A DNA stretch of 24,458 bases, taken from the IMG/VR virus record IMGVR_UViG_3300025065_000037, positions 1 to 24,458 of that record. One strand, written 5' to 3'. Made by a program: the position numbers and the translations under genes. The notes beneath the pieces are model-generated. The model saw only the letters and a list, made by a program, of their open reading frames with translations, ran no database searches and was not told the DNA's origin. Positions 7,560 to 15,182 of the stretch are shown in pieces. Position 1 is the first letter of the stretch, and every line of letters starts with the position of its first letter. This DNA comes from a virus.

Positions 7560-8179
7560 ACTAACTCCGTATTGAATTTATCTTCTAACTCAAGAAACTG
7601 AGCCATTTCCTTACATACTTTCTTAGGATTAGCTTGCAAGGCTTCAAGCTCTATTACCAATACATTTGGTTCTTTTTGTATTTTTTCTATAATAGCTTTA
7701 AAGCGTTCATATTCTATTGATAACTTCTTCATCCACCCAGTCTCGACCCAGGGCTGCTGCATAAAAGATTTCAAAACAGCTTCCCTTTTTCTTATAGGAA
7801 TAATCATTCTATAATCAGGAAATAACATCCTAAGATAAGGAAGATTCATAAGATATTGAGCATACTTATCCCCAAAGTATTCTACTCCCTCATCATAGTA
7901 GATTTCCTCAACAGCCCTTCTAAGGTTTTCAGCTATTGTATTCCTTATCCTAACCCATTCTCCTACATTGTTGGCTACATAAGAGAACTGGTCGGGGTGT
8001 GTTTTAAAGTCTACATTATTATGCCAGGAGAGGCTTTTAAGATACATAAGCATAGTCTGTATTACCCGCTTCTCAGTAGTCATCTTAATTTGGGGATGAG
8101 AGTCAAGAAGCTTTGCTGTAATCGTTGTGCCGTTTCTACCTTGTCCTGTTACAATTAAAGGTTTCATTTTACGTATCAT
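7550..8179 (-). CDS. PAPS-dependent sulfotransferase-like protein
   Basis: The 209-aa protein carries the two PAPS-binding signatures. The 5'-phosphosulfate loop is IVTGQGRNGTTITAKLLDSHP (about residues 9-30). The 3'-phosphate site is PIRKREAVLKSF, with Arg130 and Ser138 eight apart as in known sulfotransferases. FGDKYAQYL before it and VLVIELEALQANPKKVCKEM after it also match. It would move sulfate from PAPS to a hydroxyl of a glycan or other substrate. Two starts are possible, 8179 (10-base... 11-base overlap with the fibre stop) and 8167 (MKPLIVTG). Neither has a strong ribosome site. It is shorter than many family members, but both motifs are complete. Confidence 0.75.
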   Translation of the reverse strand: MIRKMKPLIVTGQGRNGTTITAKLLDSHPQIKMTTEKRVIQTMLMYLKSLSWHNNVDFKTHPDQFSYVANNVGEWVRIRNTIAENLRRAVEEIYYDEGVEYFGDKYAQYLMNLPYLRMLFPDYRMIIPIRKREAVLKSFMQQPWVETGWMKKLSIEYERFKAIIEKIQKEPNVLVIELEALQANPKKVCKEMAQFLELEDKFNTELVWK

Positions 8180-10601
8180 TATATTGACTTATTCCATATT
8201 CAATTCTTAAACCCATAAATTTTGCGTCTACGCCTAAATTATCGTCTGATACATCCCTATACACTCTGAAATGGCAGTATTCCCCCGCTGTGGCTCCTGT
8301 CAAGGTAACCGCCCCGCTTTCGGCTGACTCGTGCAAATCATTGGCTGTGATTAAAGTGTCCACCACTTCAACCGCAGTTCCCCATGCTTGGTCTAAAGCG
8401 TCGCTATCGGCGTATGACCTGCCCTGTAAGTCCCATGCTACCGTTCCTGATCCTGATGCCGCTGTCCAAACAACATGAAAAGTAACTGTTCCTGCATCCC
8501 AATTCTTCGGCATAATCAGAGAGAATTGAGCATATTCATCCGCACTCGTATCAAAATCTAAAGTCTGTATATCCACATCATTCGTGCCAAGTTCTGTTTT
8601 AGTTATAGCTGAACACCCACTTGTTGTAGACGGCCACATAGCGGTTGCTGGTATGAAGATTGACTTTTTGGGATCAGCGTTGGCTATCTGTATATTGTCT
8701 GTGGCGTTAGTAAGATTAATGTCACCGGATACTTCTAAAGGATCGTTAGGACTCGTTACTCCGACCATACCGACATTGCCATTACCCAAGACTGTTATAT
8801 AATCTACATTGCCTAATATATTTTGAAAACTAAACGCTACATCAGTTCCAGTAACATTCTGCCAAGTAGTGCCGTTAGCCTTACCTGCCCTAAATGTCAC
8901 TACACCAACAGAAGGTGCTGCTCCACCAGATATACCCTGAAAGAGAAAACCACCTATATCGCTTGTTTCACTTAATCCCCTAAAAGAGCATCCTCCTTTT
9001 GAACCCGACCATTTATCTACTACCATATAAACATCTGTAGGGGCTAAGTCTGTCATGCCGTGAGCTATATTGGTGCTATCGCCTACATATACTGGTGTAT
9101 CACCAGCTTTATTTACATGAAGCGTGTTCGCAGGACTCGTTGTCCCTATGCCGACATTGCCTCCTTGTGTTACCCTAAACTTCTCATCATTATCAATTCT
9201 AACTCTAAAATCATCACCTGCTGAAATATCCATCGAAACAATGCTTGACCCTATGCCCCACACCGCAGTTGTTCCGTCATCATCTTCAAGTTTAACCTTG
9301 TCAGTAGTAGTATCATAGATATAAAGTCTCGGCCCAGCAGTCGTAGTTCCTAGGCGTAAGTCCCCCGTCATTATTACGTCATTACCGCTTGGAGTAATGG
9401 TCAAAAGACCGTCGCCATCCACCCCGAAATCACAGTGGTCAACACCGTCTGTGTGGGTCAACCTTAACTGCGTACCAGAGTCGTCTAAAACCTCTAATGC
9501 TTTGTCAGGTCCTGTATCATTTATACCAACCATCTCATAAAGTCCGTTTATGAAAAGCACCTTGGGGTGGTTGGCTGAACCAAACGCCACGTCTCGGTTC
9601 CCATCTCCCTCAAATGTTAAGTCACCTGCGCTGTTGAACAACCTGCCGATCTCCGCTGTTCCGTCAGCACCGCCAATGTAGAAAGATGTGTTACCGCTGA
9701 TCCTGAGGTTTGCATCGCAGACGTCCAGGGTGTCGGGAGCTGGCGTAGCATCAAACTCTAGTCTGGCGTTGTTGGGGGAACCTAACCCTATCCAGTTATC
9801 ATCCGCAAGATATATGTCTTGTGTGAACACCACATCCCCATCGGCTTCTATTTGGATAGCATCTGTGTCACTTACAGAACCAATATAGCGAGCATCGCCT
9901 ATTATAAGATCATTTATCGTAGCATTGCCAGTAGTAACAATATTATCACTATCGTCTATTGTTACCCCTGTGGGTTGGGTAGTTACCCCATCAGTTCCGT
10001 CAAAAGCGGGTATAGAATTATCAACGACCGTTCCTGCATCAGTCAGATAAAGTCCTGCGTGGTTTCCCCACCCATAGGCAGTATCCCAATTAGAGAAGTC
10101 CTTCCAGTCTAAATTACCAGGGTCGTCATCCCACATTAAAAGCCTGTCAGCATTAGGGTCAGCCGGAAATATTGTATCTGTTCCGCCCACTGCTAGAACT
10201 GACTCAGTTATATCAGTAGCGTCATAAGTTCCGGTTACATCGCCTGCAAAGCTATCGCCTAACTCTATGTATTCGTCATCGTGAATACCTGAGTCAACGG
10301 TAGGTGAAGCCCAGGTGCCGCCTAGTTCTCCCCCAGGGGTTGTGCCTACTGCTATTTCTCCTGTAAGAGTAGCGTTGGCTGTGCCTACGAGATAGTCGGC
10401 ATCTATGGGGGCAAAATTCCCTGCTGTTCCGGCCCCAATCTCTTGGAGGGCAGCTTCGGCAGTAGCTCCAGTATAATAAGCTCCCGCATCATCAATCTTG
10501 ATATACCGGGCTCTATTGATTGGAACGCTCCGGATATTTTGGGAGTATCCGGCTAACCAAAACAATGATAGTAATATAATGGAGAATGTTTTTTTAATCA
10601 T
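8169..10601 (-). CDS. Large fibre-like protein with N-terminal signal peptide (810 aa)
   Basis: I set the start at 10601. GGAG lies eight bases upstream and the N-terminus becomes a Sec signal peptide (MIKKTFSIILLSLFWLAGYS). The earlier in-frame ATG at 10712 would overlap the previous gene by 119 bases. The body is Gly/Asp/Thr-rich beta repeat. Fibre-type segments include LTGEIAVGTTPGGELGGTW near residue 100 and three 'GIG..SP...L.V' motifs near 360, 485 and 610, a form common before S74-type fibre ends. No S74 peptidase follows. The C-terminal domain (about 660-810) is a beta sandwich-like AWDLQGRSYADSDALD...GLRIEYG. It may bind receptors as a tail fibre or be displayed outside the cell. Confidence 0.75.
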   Translation of the reverse strand: MIKKTFSIILLSLFWLAGYSQNIRSVPINRARYIKIDDAGAYYTGATAEAALQEIGAGTAGNFAPIDADYLVGTANATLTGEIAVGTTPGGELGGTWASPTVDSGIHDDEYIELGDSFAGDVTGTYDATDITESVLAVGGTDTIFPADPNADRLLMWDDDPGNLDWKDFSNWDTAYGWGNHAGLYLTDAGTVVDNSIPAFDGTDGVTTQPTGVTIDDSDNIVTTGNATINDLIIGDARYIGSVSDTDAIQIEADGDVVFTQDIYLADDNWIGLGSPNNARLEFDATPAPDTLDVCDANLRISGNTSFYIGGADGTAEIGRLFNSAGDLTFEGDGNRDVAFGSANHPKVLFINGLYEMVGINDTGPDKALEVLDDSGTQLRLTHTDGVDHCDFGVDGDGLLTITPSGNDVIMTGDLRLGTTTAGPRLYIYDTTTDKVKLEDDDGTTAVWGIGSSIVSMDISAGDDFRVRIDNDEKFRVTQGGNVGIGTTSPANTLHVNKAGDTPVYVGDSTNIAHGMTDLAPTDVYMVVDKWSGSKGGCSFRGLSETSDIGGFLFQGISGGAAPSVGVVTFRAGKANGTTWQNVTGTDVAFSFQNILGNVDYITVLGNGNVGMVGVTSPNDPLEVSGDINLTNATDNIQIANADPKKSIFIPATAMWPSTTSGCSAITKTELGTNDVDIQTLDFDTSADEYAQFSLIMPKNWDAGTVTFHVVWTAASGSGTVAWDLQGRSYADSDALDQAWGTAVEVVDTLITANDLHESAESGAVTLTGATAGEYCHFRVYRDVSDDNLGVDAKFMGLRIEYGISQYNDT

Positions 10602-10890
10602 ATTCAATTCTCCGAACGTTAGCTGTCTGACCGGAAGCACAAACAAGATATATGCTAAAACCGGTCTTGCAATTACTGAATATCTTGCCTCCCATAATCG
10701 GTGCTCCATCATTAGAATCTACCGAAGAACCTCCATAGTAAATCTCATTTGTCTCGGCCGGTCCGGGGACAAATTCAATACTATTTCTACCAGTAGTTAA
10801 GGTAACTTCCTGAGGCGTGTCTGTAACCGTCAAGGCACTTTGGTTATAGACCTTGCCTACTTCCTGGACTCCTGATGGCGTTCTTTTCAT
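10594..10890 (-). CDS. Small beta-rich virion-type protein (98 aa)
   Basis: The sequence (SALTVTDTPQEVTLTTGRNS, then EIYYGGSSVDSNDGAPIMGG and FSIYLVCASGQTANVRRIEY) follows a pattern often seen in small phage decoration proteins: a strand, an IYxGxxxV turn, a Gly-rich loop and a final strand. This is a pattern match by memory, not a database hit. The Shine-Dalgarno sequence is weak (AAAAAAGTAA before the ATG). The stop overlaps the fibre start by 8 bases. Role inferred: a head or tail decoration protein. Confidence 0.6.
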   Translation of the reverse strand: MKRTPSGVQEVGKVYNQSALTVTDTPQEVTLTTGRNSIEFVPGPAETNEIYYGGSSVDSNDGAPIMGGKIFSNCKTGFSIYLVCASGQTANVRRIEYD

Positions 10891-10898
10891 TTACTTTT

Positions 10899-11465
10899 TT
10901 AAGGTTTTTTTACTTTATCAGAAAACCCAACACTTTTACGTCCACAATGCGGACATAAATGGTTAATAACGCAAGTCTCAACCGGCCTTTCAGTAATAAT
11001 CGCATTTTCAACAACAACATCCTTCATAACTAGATTCGGAACCGGAGTATCGACCTTTACTAAATTAGGGACTTTTTCATCGTAATAAGATAGCTTTGGA
11101 ACTCTTACTACATACTCTTCGATTACCGGAATCCTCTTAATCACTTTTTCAAATTCATAAATAGTAACCTTTTTCGTTTCGGTATTAAGGATAAGGTTTT
11201 TAACTACTATGTCTTTTGGGATGAAGTTCGGCACTTCAACGACCCTGTCCTTCTCGATAATATTTACTTTCTCAACCGGCACGATTTTATCCTGGAGTAT
11301 CGGATTGATAACAACCTTATCTTCTTCGACGATGTTAATTTTTTTGATTTCTTCTTCAACGAACTTTGGCTGTTTAATTACTATAGAATCTTCAACTATA
11401 TCGATATTATTTACCTCAATAACCTCAATGATAGCGCCTGAACTATTTCTCCTAATAACCTTCAT
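10899..11465 (-). CDS. Val/Pro tandem-repeat protein with C-terminal CPHC knuckle
   Basis: The 188-aa protein is built from imperfect repeats of about 22-24 residues: INIVEEDKVVINPILQDKIV (about 43-62), then VNIIEKDRVVEVPNFIPKDI (about 67-86), with a weaker copy at 21-40. Shorter VPNLVxxDxxV units (about 132-152) follow. The alternating V/I, K/E and P pattern resembles the EKxVEVP repeats of alveolin-type and other filament-forming proteins. The end has Cys165, His169, Cys171 and Cys174 (NHLCPHCGRK), a possible zinc site. GGAGGGTTGGT precedes the ATG. No function is known. An extended structural or anchoring role is inferred. Confidence 0.7.
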   Translation of the reverse strand: MKVIRRNSSGAIIEVIEVNNIDIVEDSIVIKQPKFVEEEIKKINIVEEDKVVINPILQDKIVPVEKVNIIEKDRVVEVPNFIPKDIVVKNLILNTETKKVTIYEFEKVIKRIPVIEEYVVRVPKLSYYDEKVPNLVKVDTPVPNLVMKDVVVENAIITERPVETCVINHLCPHCGRKSVGFSDKVKKP

Positions 11466-11476
11466 ACCAACCCTCC

Positions 11477-11776
11477 TTACATTTTGCGTAGATACCGCAC
11501 AATTATTTTGGCATCTGAGCCGCCTGCTCTTATCGCTCTAAAACCCAATATTTCGGCTTCTCCTTCCAATTCAAAGGAACTTCCGGCAAATTCGCCAAAT
11601 CCAGTAGTAGATGTCGGATCTGTTCCATCAAGATAAAATCTTATAGGTGCGTCTAATACTTGAACTAGAGCTTTTTGAGCACTGCCCCATCCTCCGGAAG
11701 CAGCATAAGTGCCGGCAGTTAGAGTTTTAACAGCAGAACTAACCGTAATTGTTTCTTTCGCAAATTCTCTTAACAT
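11477..11776 (-). CDS. Small beta-rich virion-type protein (99 aa)
   Basis: The start is supported by AAGGAGGAAGGGTT upstream, and the ATG overlaps the membrane-protein stop by 7 bases. The protein (ITVSSAVKTLTAGTYAASGG, ALVQVLDAPIRFYLDGTDP, then AEILGFRAIRAGGSDAKIIV) has the form of small phage beta-sandwich proteins that report 'value at a Gly-Asp loop'. It has no membrane segment or signal peptide. A decoration or head-fibre role is inferred from size, composition and neighbours. Confidence 0.65.
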   Translation of the reverse strand: MLREFAKETITVSSAVKTLTAGTYAASGGWGSAQKALVQVLDAPIRFYLDGTDPTSTTGFGEFAGSSFELEGEAEILGFRAIRAGGSDAKIIVRYLRKM

Positions 11777-12777
11777 AACCCTTCCTCCTTTTTTTGTTCG
11801 ATAGCGAAATAGGCTATCGTGAATATTAGTAATGGATACAGCCTGGGTATCTCAAAAGGGTATTCAAACAGACAAAGAAATAATAAAGGCACCAGATACC
11901 ATTTGAGCTTTCTTAAACATAAACCGATAAAGACTAACCCGGAGCTTCCGACCCCATAAATCCATTGCAGAAAAGATGACAAACCATAATCCCCTATCTT
12001 GAAATTCCCCAGACCGAATCCGGCAAGCGGCCGTTGAGCTAGATGGTTGATTATTTCTTTCCAAACCAGGAATCTTATCGCAAAAGAATCCAGTATGCTT
12101 TTATGAAAAAATGAAACGGCGATCAGGGCGCTCCCAATAACAGCCATTTTTATCCAGGAAACATCGAATCTTTTAGCTTCATAACCCAAGACCACAAAGA
12201 CAGAAACAAACACCGAAGCCTCTTTTAGCAAAACTCCAATAATCAATGCTGGTATTATATAAATTCTTTTCACAAAAGGAAGGCTGAGAGCTATAAAGGC
12301 AGCAAACCGGGGAGAATTGCCGATAATACCTCCATATTCGTGGATAACAGACGGAGTGCCTCCAGACCCGGTAAAGGTAGCAGGATCGATAAAGGGGCTA
12401 TACCCGAATAGCTGACCGAAAAAAATTAGAGTATTTATCCCTAATCCGATCATCAGCCAATTCAGGCATTTCTTTAAATCCTCAGAATAGACGGCGAGTA
12501 TATAAACATCAACACAAGAAAAGAAAAGAATGGTAAGGGCTGATAAGCACCTGTTCTGGAAATTGTTTACTGCAACCGAGAATAAACATATCCCCAGAAA
12601 CAAAACGGTTATCTTTTTTATATTAAATTCTCTCTTCGGCGTATCAAACATAGCCGAGGCAAAGAGAATGATTGAAGCGAGCTGAAAAAATATAAGCTCA
12701 AACTTATAGGGACCAACCCCAACGCAGTAAGCTATTGGGGTAAATAGAAGAATAACTTTAAATATTCTATCTACCAT
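11770..12777 (-). CDS. O-antigen polymerase/ligase-like polytopic membrane protein
   Basis: At least eight hydrophobic segments span the length. A late periplasmic-type loop carries the Wzy_C/WaaL signature: FAIRFLVWKEIINHLAQRPL (Arg plus Trp), then AGFGLGNF and SSFLQWIYGVGSSGLVFIGL. In such proteins this region handles undecaprenyl-linked glycans in the inner membrane. The usual His of the motif is not seen. I prefer ATG at 12777 (335 aa, MVDRIFKVILLF) over ATG at 12807, since the first ten codons of the longer form are a GC-rich hairpin. Neither has a clear ribosome site. It sits among virion genes. Phage D3 of Pseudomonas encodes a polymerase that changes O-antigen linkage, so serotype conversion is a fair hypothesis. 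Confidence 0.7.
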   Translation of the reverse strand: MVDRIFKVILLFTPIAYCVGVGPYKFELIFFQLASIILFASAMFDTPKREFNIKKITVLFLGICLFSVAVNNFQNRCLSALTILFFSCVDVYILAVYSEDLKKCLNWLMIGLGINTLIFFGQLFGYSPFIDPATFTGSGGTPSVIHEYGGIIGNSPRFAAFIALSLPFVKRIYIIPALIIGVLLKEASVFVSVFVVLGYEAKRFDVSWIKMAVIGSALIAVSFFHKSILDSFAIRFLVWKEIINHLAQRPLAGFGLGNFKIGDYGLSSFLQWIYGVGSSGLVFIGLCLRKLKWYLVPLLFLCLFEYPFEIPRLYPLLIFTIAYFAIEQKKEEGLC

Positions 12778-12779
12778 AA

Positions 12780-12805
12780 TAAGGCGGGCCGGGGGTTGCC
12801 CGGCC
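12780..12805 (-). other. GC-rich hairpin at the 5' end of the polymerase-like gene
   Basis: On the minus strand GGCCGGG and CCCGGCC form a 7-bp stem with a five-base loop, placed between the stop of the exported protein gene (12812) and the preferred start at 12777. No T-run follows, so it is not a classical terminator. It could limit translation of the membrane protein or stabilise an mRNA end. It could also just be coding sequence of the longer start at 12807. Confidence 0.5.
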
Positions 12806-12811
12806 ATTAGC

Positions 12812-13198
12812 TTACTGTGTGTATTCTACCGAAATATGGAAACCCGAGTTATAACCCGGAGCGTCAACATACAATCCTGTAGCAATCTCGCTGTCATTAA
12901 GCTTTAGAAACACCGTATCTCCGGCTGTACCTATTGAAATATCCCATTTAGGGGTACCGGTTGCGCTAGTGTTATCATAAAGCAAAAGATAATCGAGCGC
13001 CGTTGTATGCGGCCCACTTACAGTTATGCTCTGCAAATTACATTGCCCGGTGATCAACTGGTTTCCTGCGCTAATCTGGCTGCCGCTTGCTGTTGCTATC
13101 GATGATGGATTGTCAGCGTAGAACAAACTCTGGGCAAAAACGGACGGCACCCAAAGCAACATCATTGCCAACGCTAATAAGATAAACTTCTTTCTCAT
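12812..13198 (-). CDS. Exported small beta-rich protein (128 aa)
   Basis: Residues 1-22 (MRKKFILLALAMMLLWVPSV, then FA) are a classical Sec signal peptide with cleavage at VFA|QS. The mature 106 residues (QLITGQCNLQSITVSGPHTT, then DYLLLYDNTSATGTPKWDIS and EIATGLYVDAPGYNSGFHIS) read like the small beta-sandwich virion proteins at 11477 and 10594. AAGGAGG precedes the ATG. A virion-type domain with a signal peptide is unusual. Possible roles are a protein secreted to the periplasm or surface, or a virion protein with a borrowed leader. Confidence 0.7.
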   Translation of the reverse strand: MRKKFILLALAMMLLWVPSVFAQSLFYADNPSSIATASGSQISAGNQLITGQCNLQSITVSGPHTTALDYLLLYDNTSATGTPKWDISIGTAGDTVFLKLNDSEIATGLYVDAPGYNSGFHISVEYTQ

Positions 13199-13241
13199 TC
13201 AATCCTCCTTGACTTTTTCTTTCCTTATTTAAGGCCTTGCC

Positions 13242-13718
13242 TTATTTACTTTTCTTCTTTGAATCAGCGATTATTTGATCGATGGTTTTTCCTTTCTCTT
13301 TTTCCACGATTTTCTTAGCGACATCACTTGGCAATATTTTATTGCCATCTTTATCTACTAACTTCTCAGCGTGAACATCGCCAACGTGGCCATCGGTGCT
13401 AACTTCGGCTTTTGGAATCGGCTTTGCCCCATCCTTGTCTAATCGCTTAAACAAACTGCCGGAACTGTTAAGTAAAATAGTGGCAACTTCCTCATCAACC
13501 TGGATAGATTTAAAAGGTGTAAAGCTATATTTACGACTTTTCCCGGTTGACTTGATTAAAGTAACTCCGCCGCCTATACCGGCATTAAACCCCGTACGAA
13601 CCTTTCTTTTGTCCGCATCCCTTTCCATTTCAAATAAATCAGGCTGAACAGTCTGAATCACTTTAGGCCTTTTTCTTCCAAGATAAACTATTTCCATCGT
13701 CTTTTTCTCTTCTTCCAT
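13242..13718 (-). CDS. Unknown head-region protein (158 aa)
   Basis: The protein has a charged N-terminus (MEEEKKTMEIVYLGRKRPKV; an alternative start is Met8), a Gly-rich beta part (TGFNAGIGGGVTLIKSTGKS, then FKSIQVDEEVATILLNSSGS) and a helical Lys/Asp-rich end (GNKILPSDVAKKIVEKEKGK). It has no membrane segment. AAAAGGAGAG precedes the ATG. It lies two genes below the capsid gene, where head-completion proteins are common. I recognise no family. Confidence 0.65.
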   Translation of the reverse strand: MEEEKKTMEIVYLGRKRPKVIQTVQPDLFEMERDADKRKVRTGFNAGIGGGVTLIKSTGKSRKYSFTPFKSIQVDEEVATILLNSSGSLFKRLDKDGAKPIPKAEVSTDGHVGDVHAEKLVDKDGNKILPSDVAKKIVEKEKGKTIDQIIADSKKKSK

Positions 13719-13766
13719 CTTAATCTCTCCTTTTGTTTACAGGCGAGAGTGCCTGAATTTCATAAA

Positions 13767-14078
13767 TTATATCGCCGTATCTTTGCAAAGAACCAACAAG
13801 CGGAAATCTTTAAAAGTGGCCGCCGCTACATTCGGAGAAGCCCATAACTTCAAATCAATCTGATTATTCGTCGATGAGTTTTTCAATGCTTGAACTGTGG
13901 CGTGATCGGTTACTGCGTCTGGATCTTCGATCAAACCCACAACTCCTATCGGGTACGCATAATCCACATCAGTAATAGTGATATTCCCGATTGCCGCATC
14001 TGGAGATACATCTACAACCAAAAGAATATCTCCACCAGGGGTGCCAAATCTACCTAACTCGGTTTGACCATAACTCAT
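13767..14078 (-). CDS. Small capsid-associated protein (103 aa)
   Basis: The protein (MSYGQTELGRFGTPGGDILL, IGNITITDVDYAYPIGVVGL, then FKDFRLLVLCKDTA) is beta-rich, with no membrane segment. GAGGAGG precedes the ATG. It follows the major capsid gene directly, the usual place for a decoration or head-stabilising protein. That role is inferred from place and size only. Confidence 0.65.
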   Translation of the reverse strand: MSYGQTELGRFGTPGGDILLVVDVSPDAAIGNITITDVDYAYPIGVVGLIEDPDAVTDHATVQALKNSSTNNQIDLKLWASPNVAAATFKDFRLLVLCKDTAI

Positions 14079-14138
14079 TTTAAAACCTCCTCTAGTTAAA
14101 CAATCAAGGGGAGCCTATTCAGCCCCCCTATCAATAAA

Positions 14139-15158
14139 TTATAGACTGGTCGCGTAAGTATCAATCGCTACGATTGCGTGATCAACACTATTAAAAATAG
14201 TTTTCTGAACTCCCCAGATAGCGCCGGTACAAATAGCCCACTTGTTGTCATAATCAAAAGATTTCTCAACCCACTTACCCTCTTTACCTAAGGCCAAAAC
14301 TAGAGCCTGTGCTCCCATAACCAATGCTCTAGCTCCCGGCTGATCAGAAGTAGATCCCCAGGTTGAAAAAGTAGGCACGTAATTATGAGTATGGATAATG
14401 AGATTATCGACTATCGCATCGGCCCCCGAGAATAAAGGATTACCCAAACCTCTTAATCCGGCATCTTTCTGCAAGGTAAGGTAACTATCATCCTGCATTA
14501 AGTCATACCTCTGATTCGGATGAATTAACATAAGATAGTAGGATTTTCCTTTATACTTAATAGGCCTGATCTTAGGAGTCAAAGTCATAATTGTATTGCT
14601 GATTTTGAAAAGCAAAGATAGGGTCATTTTATCGGCGCTGTCAATATCGGCATCCTCAGTTGCATTTCCACCGTAAATAACCCGAGTCGAACTAGGAGCA
14701 ACCGGAGTATTCGAGAAAGTGTAAGCTACGATTCCTCCGCCTTTTCTGAAAAACTCTTTAGTCATAATCTCAGACTGCCACTCTCCCAACAAACGCCTTG
14801 CCTCAGGCCGCATATTGATTTCATTCTTCTGCTCGTCCATTTCACCTTGAAGCCTGACCGCATTACGTTTTTGATTGATTTCAATATCCTGGCTATAGGT
14901 CGTTGCTTCTTCCTCGTTGCCTTCCTGTTCATCGTCTCCATCTCTACCTTCTCCGCTTAGCTTGATGATCAACGGAATAGTAACCTTAGAACCTTTCTTG
15001 GTCTTAAAATCCGGCTTCAAGAAAATCGGGGCCGGAGCTGCCCGATTAGCAGACATCATACCGTTTTGCTTAAAAAATATTTCTTCGATCGCATCTATCA
15101 AGGTCTGGCGCTGCCATAATTGGGATCTCATCGCACTTATTGAACCAGTATTACCCAT
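14139..15158 (-). CDS. Major capsid protein (N4-gp56 type)
   Basis: The 339-aa protein matches the N4-gp56/DUF4043 coat family as I know it: an N-terminal helix (SQLWQRQTLIDAIEEIFFKQ), a loop with KKGSKVTIPLIIKLSGEGR, then an acidic loop (DDEQEGNEEEATTY). The hallmark IEINQKRNAVRLQGEMDEQK and REARRLLGEW-type helix follow (PEARRLLGEWQSEIMTKEFF). A late beta part holds YLMLIHPNQRYDLMQD. The length fits. AAGGAGGAAAA lies before the ATG. It follows scaffold and portal genes, the order expected for a head module. It forms the icosahedral shell with HK97-type fold (family knowledge). Confidence 0.85.
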   Translation of the reverse strand: MGNTGSISAMRSQLWQRQTLIDAIEEIFFKQNGMMSANRAAPAPIFLKPDFKTKKGSKVTIPLIIKLSGEGRDGDDEQEGNEEEATTYSQDIEINQKRNAVRLQGEMDEQKNEINMRPEARRLLGEWQSEIMTKEFFRKGGGIVAYTFSNTPVAPSSTRVIYGGNATEDADIDSADKMTLSLLFKISNTIMTLTPKIRPIKYKGKSYYLMLIHPNQRYDLMQDDSYLTLQKDAGLRGLGNPLFSGADAIVDNLIIHTHNYVPTFSTWGSTSDQPGARALVMGAQALVLALGKEGKWVEKSFDYDNKWAICTGAIWGVQKTIFNSVDHAIVAIDTYATSL

Positions 15159-15182
15159 TTTTCCTCCTTAATTGCTAATAAC

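Noticed and set aside
8290-10112. Several plus-strand ORFs opposite the large fibre gene
   Set aside because: They lie wholly within a convincing minus-strand gene, have low-complexity Ser/Thr/Pro composition and no ribosome sites.
10602-10712. Longer form of the fibre gene from ATG 10712
   Set aside because: It would overlap the upstream gene by 119 bases. The ATG at 10601 has GGAG and gives a proper signal peptide.
10498-10800. Plus-strand 100-aa ORF over the fibre start
   Set aside because: No ribosome site, overlaps two supported minus-strand genes, no recognisable motif.
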